The position numbers and the translations under genes were made by a program. A stretch of DNA of 64,000 nt, taken from positions 26,986 through 90,985 of the forward strand of contig JAJFLH010000018.1 of the NCBI GenBank assembly GCA_021772775.1. Reading direction: 5' to 3'. This DNA is from Mariprofundus sp. (GTDB lineage Bacteria; Pseudomonadota; Zetaproteobacteria; Mariprofundales; Mariprofundaceae). Positions 9,096 to 17,668 of this stretch are shown piece after piece (the first letter of the stretch is position 1; each line of letters opens with the position of its first letter). Below the pieces are notes generated by a model. It had not been told where the DNA came from. It saw only the letters and a program-made list of their open reading frames with translations, and did no database searches.

Positions 9096-10438
9096 TTCGC
9101 AACCTCCAGAGCAACCAGATAATCATTAATATCAGCCTCTTCAATCATCTCGGTGGTAGTAACAAGCAAATGTCTATTTTCAGCACTGCTATCAAGCTGT
9201 TCCAACGGGATACCGGCAAAGATGTCATTAGCTTGAGCAGCGCCAAGAAAACGCTGCCGAGCAACATGATCGTCAAAGCTCAAAATGGTTTCATTGTAGT
9301 GTGCACCATCAATTGCCGTCACATGGGCTGGTAATTGTGAGACCAGTGATTGCAGTGCCACAGCTGAATGGCGCGCTACAGTCGCAAGACCTGCATCACC
9401 CATCAAGGTCATATACGTTGCAGCTGCAGTACACATCAGTCCTTGATTGGTACAGATGTTTGAAGTCGCCTTCTCACGCCTGATATGCTGTTCACGAGTG
9501 GAGAGCGTTAACACAAAACCACGTTTTCCATCAGCATCCTTAGTCAGACCGCAAACGCGCCCAGGCATCTGACGCAGATATTTCTGTTTGCAGGTAAATA
9601 GGCCGAGATGCGGGCCACCAAAGGCCATCGGGATACCCAGCGATTGACCCGAGCCGACTGCAATATCTGCCCCCATCGCACCAGGTGATTCAATCAAAGC
9701 AAATGCACTCACATCAGAAAAAGCCACCACCATGAGACATCTATTGGCATCACAAGCTTCACGCAGTGGTGCTAGATCGTAGACCGAACCGTAGAAATCA
9801 GGGTACTGCACAATCACACAGGCAGTTTGCCCATCAATGGCATCAATCACTCGATCCAGATCAGTACCGAAACAGCCCATATCCACTTCTACACATTCAC
9901 CATCAAGGCGAGAGAGATAATTGGTGGTAACACTGCGATAACGTGGATTAACAGAACCGGCTATCACCACCCGTTTTTTACGACTGACACGGCGTGCCAT
10001 CAGTGCTGCTTCTGCGGTTGCGGTACCAGCTTCATACATCGAAGCATTGGACACATCCATACCGGTCAGACGCGAAATCATGGTCTGAAATTCAAACAGC
10101 GCTTGCAGTGTACCCTGAGAGATTTCAGGCTGGTATGGAGTATAAGCAGTCAGGAACTCACCACGTGAGACCACATAATCAACTACAGCTGGCACAAAAT
10201 GGTTGTAGGTGCCGCCACCCAGAAAATAGCGTGTATTAGTTGCATTACGGTTCTTTTCAGAGGCCTTGGTGAATTTGCGCACAATACCGGCTTCCGACAA
10301 AGCCTCAGCCATGTCCAGCTGACCTCTCTGAAGGTGAAATTCATCGGGGATGTCGGCAAATAGCGCGTCAATGTGAGATAGACCCATCGTTTCCAGCATG
10401 GCTGTTCGATCACTATCTGTATGGGGAAGAAACCGCAT
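9092..10438 (-). CDS. gcvPA: Glycine dehydrogenase (decarboxylating) subunit 1
   Basis: This is the first half of the split glycine cleavage P-protein, 448 residues, forming the heterotetramer with GcvPB. Diagnostic stretches are FLGGGTYNHFVPAVVDY, FLTAYTPYQPEISQG, GMDVSNASMYEAGTA and IAVGSGQSLGIPMAFGGPHLG. It starts at ATG 10438, 183 bases downstream of the gcvH stop. That gap holds an inverted-repeat element, so the two halves of the operon may not be transcribed equally. Confidence 0.96.
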   Translation of the reverse strand: MRFLPHTDSDRTAMLETMGLSHIDALFADIPDEFHLQRGQLDMAEALSEAGIVRKFTKASEKNRNATNTRYFLGGGTYNHFVPAVVDYVVSRGEFLTAYTPYQPEISQGTLQALFEFQTMISRLTGMDVSNASMYEAGTATAEAALMARRVSRKKRVVIAGSVNPRYRSVTTNYLSRLDGECVEVDMGCFGTDLDRVIDAIDGQTACVIVQYPDFYGSVYDLAPLREACDANRCLMVVAFSDVSAFALIESPGAMGADIAVGSGQSLGIPMAFGGPHLGLFTCKQKYLRQMPGRVCGLTKDADGKRGFVLTLSTREQHIRREKATSNICTNQGLMCTAAATYMTLMGDAGLATVARHSAVALQSLVSQLPAHVTAIDGAHYNETILSFDDHVARQRFLGAAQANDIFAGIPLEQLDSSAENRHLLVTTTEMIEEADINDYLVALEVAK

Positions 10439-10461
10439 GGTTATGTCCTCTGCAATATTTT

Positions 10462-10615
10462 TACCGCAAAGGACGCAGAGTTACGCAGAGTAAATCAAAA
10501 TCTTTATAGAGCATTCAAGAATGGGATTATCACTTTTCTGTTTGAGCATGCCTAAGGCGGCTTTCTTGTCTCTTTTTATGATTTTACTTTGCGTAACCCT
10601 GCGTCCTCTGCGGTA
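10462..10615. repeat. 154-bp inverted-repeat (MITE/REP-like) element between gcvH and gcvPA
   Basis: The left arm at 10462-10494 and the reverse complement of 10583-10615 agree over 33 bases with three mismatches, all A/G. They enclose an 88-base loop without a credible gene. The left arm contains ACGCAGAG twice in tandem, two bases apart. Repeats with GGACGCAGAG and ACGCAGAG motifs occur scattered in many environmental bacterial genomes (general knowledge, not searched here). The arms could fold into a long hairpin in the transcript. Confidence 0.7.
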
Positions 10616-10621
10616 TAAGGT

Positions 10622-11002
10622 TTACTCTTCTAAAAATGTGTTGTACTCATCGTCTGTCATCAACTCAACAGTGGCATCACCGCTGATTTTCACTTTGGCA
10701 ATCCAGCCGCCGCCAAAGGCATCGGTATTGACCTTTTCAGGCTCGCCTTCAAGCTCTTCATTCACTTCAACCACTGCGCCAGCCACAGGTGAATAGACAT
10801 CGGAAACAGCTTTAACCGATTCGACCACGGCATAGGCTTCACCAGCTTCAAGTTCACGATCAATGTCAGGCAGTTCAACAAACACGATATCACCCAAAGC
10901 TTCCTGGGCATGATCGGTAATACCAAAGGTAGCGATATCACCATCGATTCTCACCCATTCGTGATCTTTGGTATATTTTAAATTAGCAGGAATCGTCATC
11001 AT
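10622..11002 (-). CDS. gcvH: Glycine cleavage system H protein
   Basis: GcvH is the lipoyl carrier shuttling the aminomethyl intermediate between P-, T- and L-proteins. The 126-residue chain has the typical KYTKDHEWVRID start, GITDHAQEALGDIVFVELP, and the lipoylated Lys64 in VESVKAVSDVYSP. The transcript shows AGGAGGGG just before two consecutive ATG codons, so either 11002 or 10999 may be used. It lies 19 bases downstream of gcvT. Confidence 0.96.
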   Translation of the reverse strand: MMTIPANLKYTKDHEWVRIDGDIATFGITDHAQEALGDIVFVELPDIDRELEAGEAYAVVESVKAVSDVYSPVAGAVVEVNEELEGEPEKVNTDAFGGGWIAKVKISGDATVELMTDDEYNTFLEE

Positions 11003-11021
11003 CCCCTCCTCTTCAGGCTTA

Positions 11022-12125
11022 TTATCTTCTTACGTTACTGCGCACAAATGGTAGTTTGCTACGTTCCGCTGCAACCTGTTTACCGCGAATCTCTACACTC
11101 AGCTCACCGGATTCTGCATGTTCAGGTTTCACATAAGCCAGCGCAACACCACCGGCCATAGGACTATGCATTCCAGAGGTAATTTCACCACTAAGCGCAC
11201 CATCCACACTGACTGGATAATGTTCACGCGGAATACCACGCCCAACCAGCTTAATCGCAATCAGACGCTGCCTGGGGCCAGCTGATTTACGTGCTTCAAC
11301 TGCTACTTTACCAATAAAATCACCTTTATCCAGCTTGGTGATCCACATTAATTTGGCTTCAACAGGCGTTACAGCATCAGATATTTCATGGCCATAAAGC
11401 GCATAACCCATCTCAGTGCGCAACATATCGCGCGCCGCTAAACCAATCGGAACAGCACCATTTTGAAGTAGATCATCCCAGACATCCACAGCAATAGCAT
11501 TGGGAATATAGATCTCGAAACCATCTTCACCGGTGTAACCGGTACGTGAAACAATGCCATCGACACCGTTCACTTTGATCTGAGCAAATTTATAATAGCC
11601 GATAGATTCAAGATCCCTATCCAAAAGCGGTTGCAGTGCCGCTTGTGCAGCAGCGCCCTGCAAGGCCAGCAGCGTGGTATCATCGGATTCATCTACCACA
11701 GAGACATCAAAGCTCGCCGCCTGAGTTTGCAAATGCGCCACATCCTTGTGTCGGTTCGCTGCATTGATACACAGATAATATTCGTTATCTAAGATTTTGT
11801 AGGTGGTAATATCGTCGATAAATGTACCTGACTCATTCAGTAGCGCTGAATACTGCACCTGGCCATCAACCAATTTCGAGACATCATTGGTCGTCAGATA
11901 CTGCAAATACGCCAGGGCATCGTTGCCACTCACGCGTACCTGCCCCATATGGGTAATATCAAAAATACCAGCCTCACCATTACGAACAGCGGTGTACTCT
12001 TTCAAAGCGCCAAGCCTGTATTGCACCGGCATCTCAAATCCCGCAAACGGTACCATCTTACCACCCAGTGCAACGTGAGCATCAAACAAGGGCGTTCTTG
12101 CCAGATCTATTTCCACATCAGGCAT
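11022..12125 (-). CDS. gcvT: Aminomethyltransferase (glycine cleavage T protein)
   Basis: GcvT transfers the methylene group from the aminomethyl-lipoyl arm to tetrahydrofolate and releases ammonia. Its 367 residues include the start LFDAHVALGGKMVPFAGFEMPVQY region, FDITHMGQVRVSG and YTGEDGFEIYIP, plus the C-terminal barrel with GEITSGMHSPMAGGVALAY. The ATG follows the folD stop without a gap (TAG then ATG), indicating tight coupling with the folate enzyme that uses its product. Confidence 0.96.
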   Translation of the reverse strand: MPDVEIDLARTPLFDAHVALGGKMVPFAGFEMPVQYRLGALKEYTAVRNGEAGIFDITHMGQVRVSGNDALAYLQYLTTNDVSKLVDGQVQYSALLNESGTFIDDITTYKILDNEYYLCINAANRHKDVAHLQTQAASFDVSVVDESDDTTLLALQGAAAQAALQPLLDRDLESIGYYKFAQIKVNGVDGIVSRTGYTGEDGFEIYIPNAIAVDVWDDLLQNGAVPIGLAARDMLRTEMGYALYGHEISDAVTPVEAKLMWITKLDKGDFIGKVAVEARKSAGPRQRLIAIKLVGRGIPREHYPVSVDGALSGEITSGMHSPMAGGVALAYVKPEHAESGELSVEIRGKQVAAERSKLPFVRSNVRR

Positions 12126-12995
12126 CTACTCTTCTCCCAAATGCGTTTTAAATGCCTGTACGGTATTGGCCAGCAACATCGTGATCGTCATCGGCCCAAC
12201 ACCACCCGGCACCGGTGTAATCCATGCCGCGTTCTGACTGGCCTCTTCAAATGCCACATCGCCAGTCAGCGAACCATCTTCCAGACGATGAATGCCAACA
12301 TCAATAATAATCGCGCCGGGTTTAATCCATTCACCTTTTATCAAACCCTGTTTACCTGCCGCAGCGACAACTATATCGGCGCGCTCAACATGAGACTGCA
12401 GCCCGCGTGAAAATTTATGTGTCACTGTCACCGTGGCTCCAGCCAATAACAACTCAAGCGCCATAGGGCGGCCAACAATATTCGATGCGCCAACAATCAC
12501 GCACTCCATGCCATGCAGATCAACACCGGTCTCTTCGATCAACTTCATACAGCCATAAGGGGTGCAAGAACGTAAAGCAGGCTGGCGCGCAGCCAAACGG
12601 CCGAGATTATACGGGTGGAAACCATCCACATCCTTACCCGGATCAATCGCTTCAATAATGGTCTCTGAATTGATGTGAGCAGGCACTGGTAATTGCACCA
12701 AAATACCATCTATTTTCGGGTCTTGATTCAGTTCAGTAATCAAACCAAGCAGATGCTGCTGTGTCGTATTGGCAGGAAGTTCGTGAGAATAGGAAGCAAT
12801 TCCGGCCTTTTCACAACCTGTTTTTTTTGCTTTCACATAAACCTGTGAAGCAGGGTCTGCACCAACCAAAATAACCGCCAAACCCGGTTTTCGGCCATGT
12901 TTTTGAGACAGCTGCTCTGCTTCAAGACCAATGTCCTGTCGCATACGCGCTGCCAGTGCTTTACCATCTAATATCTGTGCTGTTGAAGTAGTCAT
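12126..12995 (-). CDS. folD: Bifunctional methylenetetrahydrofolate dehydrogenase/cyclohydrolase
   Basis: FolD interconverts 5,10-methylene-THF and 10-formyl-THF. The sequence shows the catalytic lysine region [12 protein letters not shown] (Lys57), the signature GILVQLPVP, the DVDGFHP motif, the NADP-binding GASNIVGRP and the C-terminal [14 protein letters not shown] 12995 gives 289 residues, the normal length; a longer frame begins at a TTG and is unlikely. It is first in the glycine-cleavage operon and divergent from the ROK kinase gene. Context suggests glycine-derived one-carbon units feed the folate pool. No glycine riboswitch fits in the 62-base upstream gap. Confidence 0.96.
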   Translation of the reverse strand: MTTSTAQILDGKALAARMRQDIGLEAEQLSQKHGRKPGLAVILVGADPASQVYVKAKKTGCEKAGIASYSHELPANTTQQHLLGLITELNQDPKIDGILVQLPVPAHINSETIIEAIDPGKDVDGFHPYNLGRLAARQPALRSCTPYGCMKLIEETGVDLHGMECVIVGASNIVGRPMALELLLAGATVTVTHKFSRGLQSHVERADIVVAAAGKQGLIKGEWIKPGAIIIDVGIHRLEDGSLTGDVAFEEASQNAAWITPVPGGVGPMTITMLLANTVQAFKTHLGEE

Positions 12996-13057
12996 AATGC
13001 TGCGCATTGTTGCAGTATCGGCCGGTTCAGACAATGATAAGCTGCATGGTCACCCAT

Positions 13058-13969
13058 ATGAAAAATGATATACGAATCGGTATCGATCTTGGCGGTACGA
13101 AAACTGAATTAATCGCGCTCGATCATGATGACATAGAACTCATGCGTATTCGCAAAGCGACACCGGCTGGCGCCTATCGTGCCACTGTTGAGCTACTTGC
13201 AGATATGGTGTTGCAAGCGGAAGCTGAACTGAATGCTGTTGCCAGTGTTGGAATCGGCACACCAGGCGCTGCTTCGCTCAAAACAGGGCGCATGAAAAAT
13301 TGTAATTCGACATGTTTGAACGGCCAAACACTAAAACAGGATGCTGAGATGCTGTTGCAACGTGAAATTCGCTTAAGCAATGATGCCAACTGCTTTACCC
13401 TCTCCGAAGCGATGAGTGGTGCAGCACAAGGTGCCCAAGTTGCATTCGGTGTAATTTTAGGCACCGGAGTAGGCGGAGGGCTTGTTGTAAACGGTCATCT
13501 TGTCGATGGCGCCAACCACATTGCAGGTGAGTGGGGGCATAACCCATTGCCAGCTCTCTCAAACAACGATCTACCTGGGCCGGCTTGTTATTGCGGCAGG
13601 AACGGCTGCATTGAAACATGGCTTTCTGGCCCTGCTATGAGTACAAGCCATCATCTCAACTCAGGCAATAGACTCAGTGCCAAGGCTATTGTTGCTGCCG
13701 CTGAGTCAGGTGATACAGATTGCATACGAACACTGGGTGAGTATTACCAGCATCTGGCCCGTGCACTTGCGACAGTAATCAACATGATTGATCCAGATGT
13801 AATCGTGCTGGGTGGCGGTTTATCAAACATCACAACATTATACGAGCGCGTTCCAACCTTATGGCAACAATACGTATTCTCTGATGAGGTACGCACCAGG
13901 CTTGTGCCACCACAACATGGTGACTCATCCGGTGTCTATGGCGCAGCCTGGTTATGGGGGAAACAATGA
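13058..13969 (+). CDS. ROK family sugar kinase
   Basis: The protein has 303 residues with the ATP phosphate-binding motif IGIDLGGTKTE at the N-terminus, the catalytic-base region LSNDANCF and GTGVGGGLVVNG. The ROK zinc site consists of a His in GEWGHNPLP and the cluster CYCGRNGCIETWLSGPA. These fit fructokinase/glucokinase/N-acetylglucosamine kinase-type ROK enzymes; the substrate cannot be fixed. ATG 13046 is an alternative start. It overlaps the VOC gene by 4 bases (ATGA). Confidence 0.88.
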   Translation: MKNDIRIGIDLGGTKTELIALDHDDIELMRIRKATPAGAYRATVELLADMVLQAEAELNAVASVGIGTPGAASLKTGRMKNCNSTCLNGQTLKQDAEMLLQREIRLSNDANCFTLSEAMSGAAQGAQVAFGVILGTGVGGGLVVNGHLVDGANHIAGEWGHNPLPALSNNDLPGPACYCGRNGCIETWLSGPAMSTSHHLNSGNRLSAKAIVAAAESGDTDCIRTLGEYYQHLARALATVINMIDPDVIVLGGGLSNITTLYERVPTLWQQYVFSDEVRTRLVPPQHGDSSGVYGAAWLWGKQ

Positions 13970-14322
13970 AAGTTGTACATATTGCACTACTGGTTAGTGA
14001 CCTGAAGCAGGCCTCTCAGTTTTACGAAAAGATATTGGGTCTACAGCGCATTGAACGGCCTCAGCTGGCTTTTGATGGTATCTGGTATGGCCTTGAACAT
14101 GGCCAGGAAATTCATTTGATGTTGCTGGATAATCCCTATCAGAATTGTGACAAACCCAGCCATGGAGGGCGCGATAATCATGTTGCCATGCAAACAGATC
14201 AACTCAATAAAATTATAAACCAGCTCGAAAACAGTCAGGTTCCCTATACCATGAGCAAATCGGGTCGAGCCGCTATTTTTTTTCGTGATCCCGACGGCAA
14301 TACCATCGAATTAATGGGATGA
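13966..14322 (+). CDS. VOC (glyoxalase/bleomycin-resistance) superfamily protein
   Basis: This is a 118-residue single VOC module. It begins VVHIALLVSDLKQASQFYEK, with the metal-position His in the first beta strand, and ends FRDPDGNTIELMG, the classic family signature with a Glu ligand. DNHVAMQ supplies another metal-type His. The superfamily includes glyoxalase I, dioxygenases and resistance proteins, so the reaction is unknown. It is translationally coupled to the ROK kinase. Confidence 0.85.
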   Translation: MKVVHIALLVSDLKQASQFYEKILGLQRIERPQLAFDGIWYGLEHGQEIHLMLLDNPYQNCDKPSHGGRDNHVAMQTDQLNKIINQLENSQVPYTMSKSGRAAIFFRDPDGNTIELMG

Positions 14323-14392
14323 TTTGTCACCGGCAAAAAAACGCCTAATCCATCTCTTTTGTGCCATAACACTACAGCCAGTATGGATGCGC

Positions 14393-14421
14393 TTACAAAG
14401 TAGTCATCGAATGACTATACT
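14393..14421 (+). promoter_or_regulatory. Promoter with embedded palindromic operator for the hybrid kinase gene
   Basis: TTACAA at 14393-14398 and TATACT at 14416-14421 are 17 bases apart, a good sigma-70 layout. The spacer and -10 region contain the perfect inverted repeat TAGTCAT-CGA-ATGACTA (14401-14417). An operator overlapping the -10 box would suit a repressor. The promoter lies 48 bases upstream of the kinase ATG. Confidence 0.5.
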
Positions 14422-14469
14422 ACCATTAGCTAGGAAGGTTATTTAAAGCTCTGAGGTAACACTACTACC

Positions 14470-16542
14470 ATGAGACAAACTATTCTTCACATGAATCCGT
14501 TACAGCTCTCCCTGCTGGTTGCCATTCCCTTTGTACTCATGTTTAGCCTGATTAATTTTAGTCAGGGGTTTAATGGTTTAGCTCAGATCGAATTGCTTAT
14601 GGTAGCTTCTCTTGCGGGATTATATGGCTGGGTACGCAAAATAGACGCTCCTTTTTGGCAGCAAAACCTCTTCATACTTCACCCTGTCCTACTGTTTTCC
14701 CTGTTGTTTTTACAAGGTGGCTTTAGCGATATCGGTTTTATCTGGAGTTTTGGCTTCCCATTTATCGCCTGCTTGAGTGCCGGTTCACGTACTGGCCTCA
14801 TCTGGACTGTCATCTATGCAGTGATCATTGCCAGCTTAAGTACCATGGTAGACGAAATCATCTGGCAAAAAATGGCATATATTGGCTTGGCTTATATCGC
14901 CTTCAGCCTCATCGCCGCCTATACCATCACCTGGCGCGAGCAACGCGAGGAGAATCATCAGCACCGCATATTTGATACCGCCAGTCGCCTGAAACATGAA
15001 GAGCATATTCTGGTCGACAACAAAAGAAGCCACCGCACATTGCTCGATACCTTGCCTTATGCTTTGGGCATACACCGCAACGGAAAATGGATTTATTGTA
15101 ACCCTGCCGCAGCACTTCTCATGGGGGCATCCGGAGTAGAAGAGGTTATTGGCACACCTTTTTATGACTCTATTCCAGCCAATGATGCGGAAAAAGTGCA
15201 GGCCCACATTGAAAGTGTATGTAAAAGCACTCTCCCGACACCAGTTGTACATGAGTCTCTACTGCGCAGAGACGGTGAACCTATTGATACCAAGATGCTA
15301 TCCACCCCAGTGCTTTATGACGGTGAACCAGCCTTTATATTTACTGAAATATCACACGAACATACAACAGATCATCAGCCTCACGCAGTACGCTTGGAGC
15401 ACGCACAACGACTTGAGTCGCTTGGTGTTCTGGCCGGTGGCATTGCACACGACTTCAATAACCTTTTGGCAGCAATCTCCGGCAATGCGGAGTTAGCCCG
15501 TGGTTCTCTAGAAGAAAAAACGCCTGCGATTGGGCATATCGATAATATTGTCGATGCCTGTGACCATGCGGCGGAATTGTGCAAACAGATGCTCGCATAT
15601 GCTGGTAAAGGCAGTTATGAATTGGAAGTTCTCGATTTAAACGATATGGTAAAATCGACAGGAAAACTGATTCGCGCCTCCGTAAGTAGTCATATTTCAC
15701 TAAAGATCAAATTGGCTAAAAGCTTGCCTGGCATAGAAGGCGACATGGCCCAGGTACAGCAGCTCATTCTGAATTTCATCGTTAACTCTGCCGATGCTAT
15801 TGGTTCCAAGCCCGGTGAAATCAAAGTATCTACCGGGGCCCGCCACATGGATCGCCAGACACTGGATAAACTATACAATGGAACAGACTTGGATGCTGGG
15901 CAATATGTGATCGTTGAGGTCAGCGATACGGGCTGCGGTATGAGTCTCGACATGACCGCCAAGATTTTCGATCCCTTCTTTACCACAAAAGAAACAGGCA
16001 GTGGACTCGGCCTTTCGGCAGTGCTTGGCATTGTACGCGGTCATAAAGGTGCAATTCAAGTCTACAGTTCGCTTGGTAAAGGCACTGCCTTTCGTGTTTT
16101 TCTGCCATCGACTGAACAGGAATTTAAAGAAACGATGATCAGTACGGTTGAAGTCGAAGCATGGCAGGGGGATGGAAAGATACTGATTGTCGATGATGAT
16201 ATGCGTGTGCGGCATGTCGCCAGCTCTTTCATTGAAAGTCTTCATTTTGATGTCATGACAGCTGAAGATGGCAAAGAGGGGCTAGAACTGTTCAGTAAAC
16301 ACCATGCCAACCTCGCCGCCGTTTTATTGGATATGACCATGCCCGTATTAGGGGGGGTTGAAGCCATGGCTGGCATGCGCGATATTGATAGCAGCGTTCC
16401 AATTGTGCTTGTATCCGGCTATTCAGAAGTTGAAGCGGGCGCTTTGATTGCCGGAGACCGACCCAATGCTTTTTTACAGAAACCATTCAAAGCCAAAGAT
16501 TTGAAAACCATGCTCTATGAAGTCATGCACCCCCAAGCTTAG
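14470..16542 (+). CDS. Membrane-bound hybrid sensor histidine kinase (PAS-HisKA-HATPase-REC)
   Basis: The protein has 690 residues. The N-terminus (about 12-154) has about six membrane segments with almost no loops, resembling integral-membrane sensor modules. A PAS domain follows (about 185-295). The HisKA domain has phospho-acceptor His327 in GGIAHDFNNLLAAIS. The ATPase domain has LILNFIVNSADAI (N box), VSDTGCGM (G1) and GSGLGLSAVLGIV (G2). The C-terminal receiver starts ILIVDDD and carries Asp621 in LLDMTMP. The signal and output partner are unknown. It strongly resembles the hybrid kinase encoded at 23318-25825, suggesting a family expansion. Confidence 0.92.
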   Translation: MRQTILHMNPLQLSLLVAIPFVLMFSLINFSQGFNGLAQIELLMVASLAGLYGWVRKIDAPFWQQNLFILHPVLLFSLLFLQGGFSDIGFIWSFGFPFIACLSAGSRTGLIWTVIYAVIIASLSTMVDEIIWQKMAYIGLAYIAFSLIAAYTITWREQREENHQHRIFDTASRLKHEEHILVDNKRSHRTLLDTLPYALGIHRNGKWIYCNPAAALLMGASGVEEVIGTPFYDSIPANDAEKVQAHIESVCKSTLPTPVVHESLLRRDGEPIDTKMLSTPVLYDGEPAFIFTEISHEHTTDHQPHAVRLEHAQRLESLGVLAGGIAHDFNNLLAAISGNAELARGSLEEKTPAIGHIDNIVDACDHAAELCKQMLAYAGKGSYELEVLDLNDMVKSTGKLIRASVSSHISLKIKLAKSLPGIEGDMAQVQQLILNFIVNSADAIGSKPGEIKVSTGARHMDRQTLDKLYNGTDLDAGQYVIVEVSDTGCGMSLDMTAKIFDPFFTTKETGSGLGLSAVLGIVRGHKGAIQVYSSLGKGTAFRVFLPSTEQEFKETMISTVEVEAWQGDGKILIVDDDMRVRHVASSFIESLHFDVMTAEDGKEGLELFSKHHANLAAVLLDMTMPVLGGVEAMAGMRDIDSSVPIVLVSGYSEVEAGALIAGDRPNAFLQKPFKAKDLKTMLYEVMHPQA

Positions 16543-16624
16543 AAATGCATAGCTACTACGCATATGAATATTGAAAGAGTTGAATAGGTTCCCATTACTA
16601 AAGTCAACGCTAGGCTGTGCAACC

Positions 16625-17668
16625 ATGCGAGTTAGTGATTTTGATTTTGATCTACCAGAACAGCTTATTGCCAAACAGCCGTTAGAGAAACGCGATGCTT
16701 CGCGCCTACTATGTATGCCTGATGATCATCGGCCAAACAGCAGTTTCGTCGATACTCAAATTGCTGACCTAGCGCGTTTGGTACAACCCGGCGATATATG
16801 GGTACTCAATGACACCAAAGTTATTCCAGCCCGATTAACCGGCACAAAAAGTAGCGGTGGCAAAGTCGAAGTACTGCTGTTGGAGCCAACGGATACAGCT
16901 CACACATGGATAGCCTGGGGCAAAAGCAACAAACCGCTGAAACCGGATACCATCATCACCTTTGCCGATGGTTTCAGGGCCAAAGTACTAAAGCGTGATG
17001 GCAAGAAGATTGAAGTACTGCTGTTGGCTGATGATGTTGGCAATGCCATTGAAACCTATGGTCATATGCCTCTGCCGCCCTATATCAATCGCCCTGATAC
17101 CGAAGCAGATAAGGCCCGCTATCAAACCGTATTTGCACGCCACTCGGGAGCCGTTGCAGCACCCACTGCCGGCTTACATCTCACCGATGAGCTTATGAAA
17201 GCCATGCAGGAGGCTGGGGCTGAATTTGCCCATGTTACCCTGCATGTTGGCCCCGGCACCTTTCAACCGATACAGGTCGAACAGCTGGATGAACATATTA
17301 TGCATGAAGAGGCTTATATCGTGCCGGTGGAAACGGCCGAGCTAATCAACAGAGCCAAAGCTGATGGCAGACGTATCGTGGCCGTCGGCACTACCAGCCT
17401 AAGAACATTGGAAGCTGCCAGTCAAAACGGTGATCTGCAGGCTGGGGCAGGGCGCACTTCCATCTTCATTTATCCCGGTTACCATTTCCAAATGGTCGAC
17501 GCTCTGCTCACTAACTTTCATCTGCCCAAATCAACCTTAATCATGCTAGTTGCAGCCTTGGCAGGCCAGGAGGCTGTACTGGCAGCCTATGAACATGCCA
17601 AAACAGAAAATTACCGGTTCTATTCCTATGGAGATGCGATGTTTGTACCGCGCTTGAGTAGCTCATGA
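16625..17668 (+). CDS. queA: S-adenosylmethionine:tRNA ribosyltransferase-isomerase
   Basis: QueA transfers ribose from SAM to preQ1 in tRNA, making epoxyqueuosine at wobble position 34 of GUN anticodons. Recognisable stretches are FDFDLPEQLIAKQPLEKRD at the start, WVLNDTKVIPARL, RYQTVFA with AAPTAGLHLT, and HVGPGTFQPI. The C-terminal region has LLTNFHLPKSTLIMLVAA and YRFYSYGDAMF. ATG 16625 gives 347 residues, matching the family; an upstream in-frame TTG would add an unrelated leader. It overlaps nadE by 4 bases. Confidence 0.97.
   Translation: MRVSDFDFDLPEQLIAKQPLEKRDASRLLCMPDDHRPNSSFVDTQIADLARLVQPGDIWVLNDTKVIPARLTGTKSSGGKVEVLLLEPTDTAHTWIAWGKSNKPLKPDTIITFADGFRAKVLKRDGKKIEVLLLADDVGNAIETYGHMPLPPYINRPDTEADKARYQTVFARHSGAVAAPTAGLHLTDELMKAMQEAGAEFAHVTLHVGPGTFQPIQVEQLDEHIMHEEAYIVPVETAELINRAKADGRRIVAVGTTSLRTLEAASQNGDLQAGAGRTSIFIYPGYHFQMVDALLTNFHLPKSTLIMLVAALAGQEAVLAAYEHAKTENYRFYSYGDAMFVPRLSSS

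Noticed and set aside
10150..10180. CACCACGTGAGA sequence in gcvPA considered as parS
   Set aside because: It shares only the central CACGTGA and lacks the palindromic flanks.
12996..13057. Possible glycine riboswitch before folD-gcvT
   Set aside because: Only 62 bases separate folD from the divergent ROK gene, too short for a glycine aptamer, and no conserved aptamer elements are seen.
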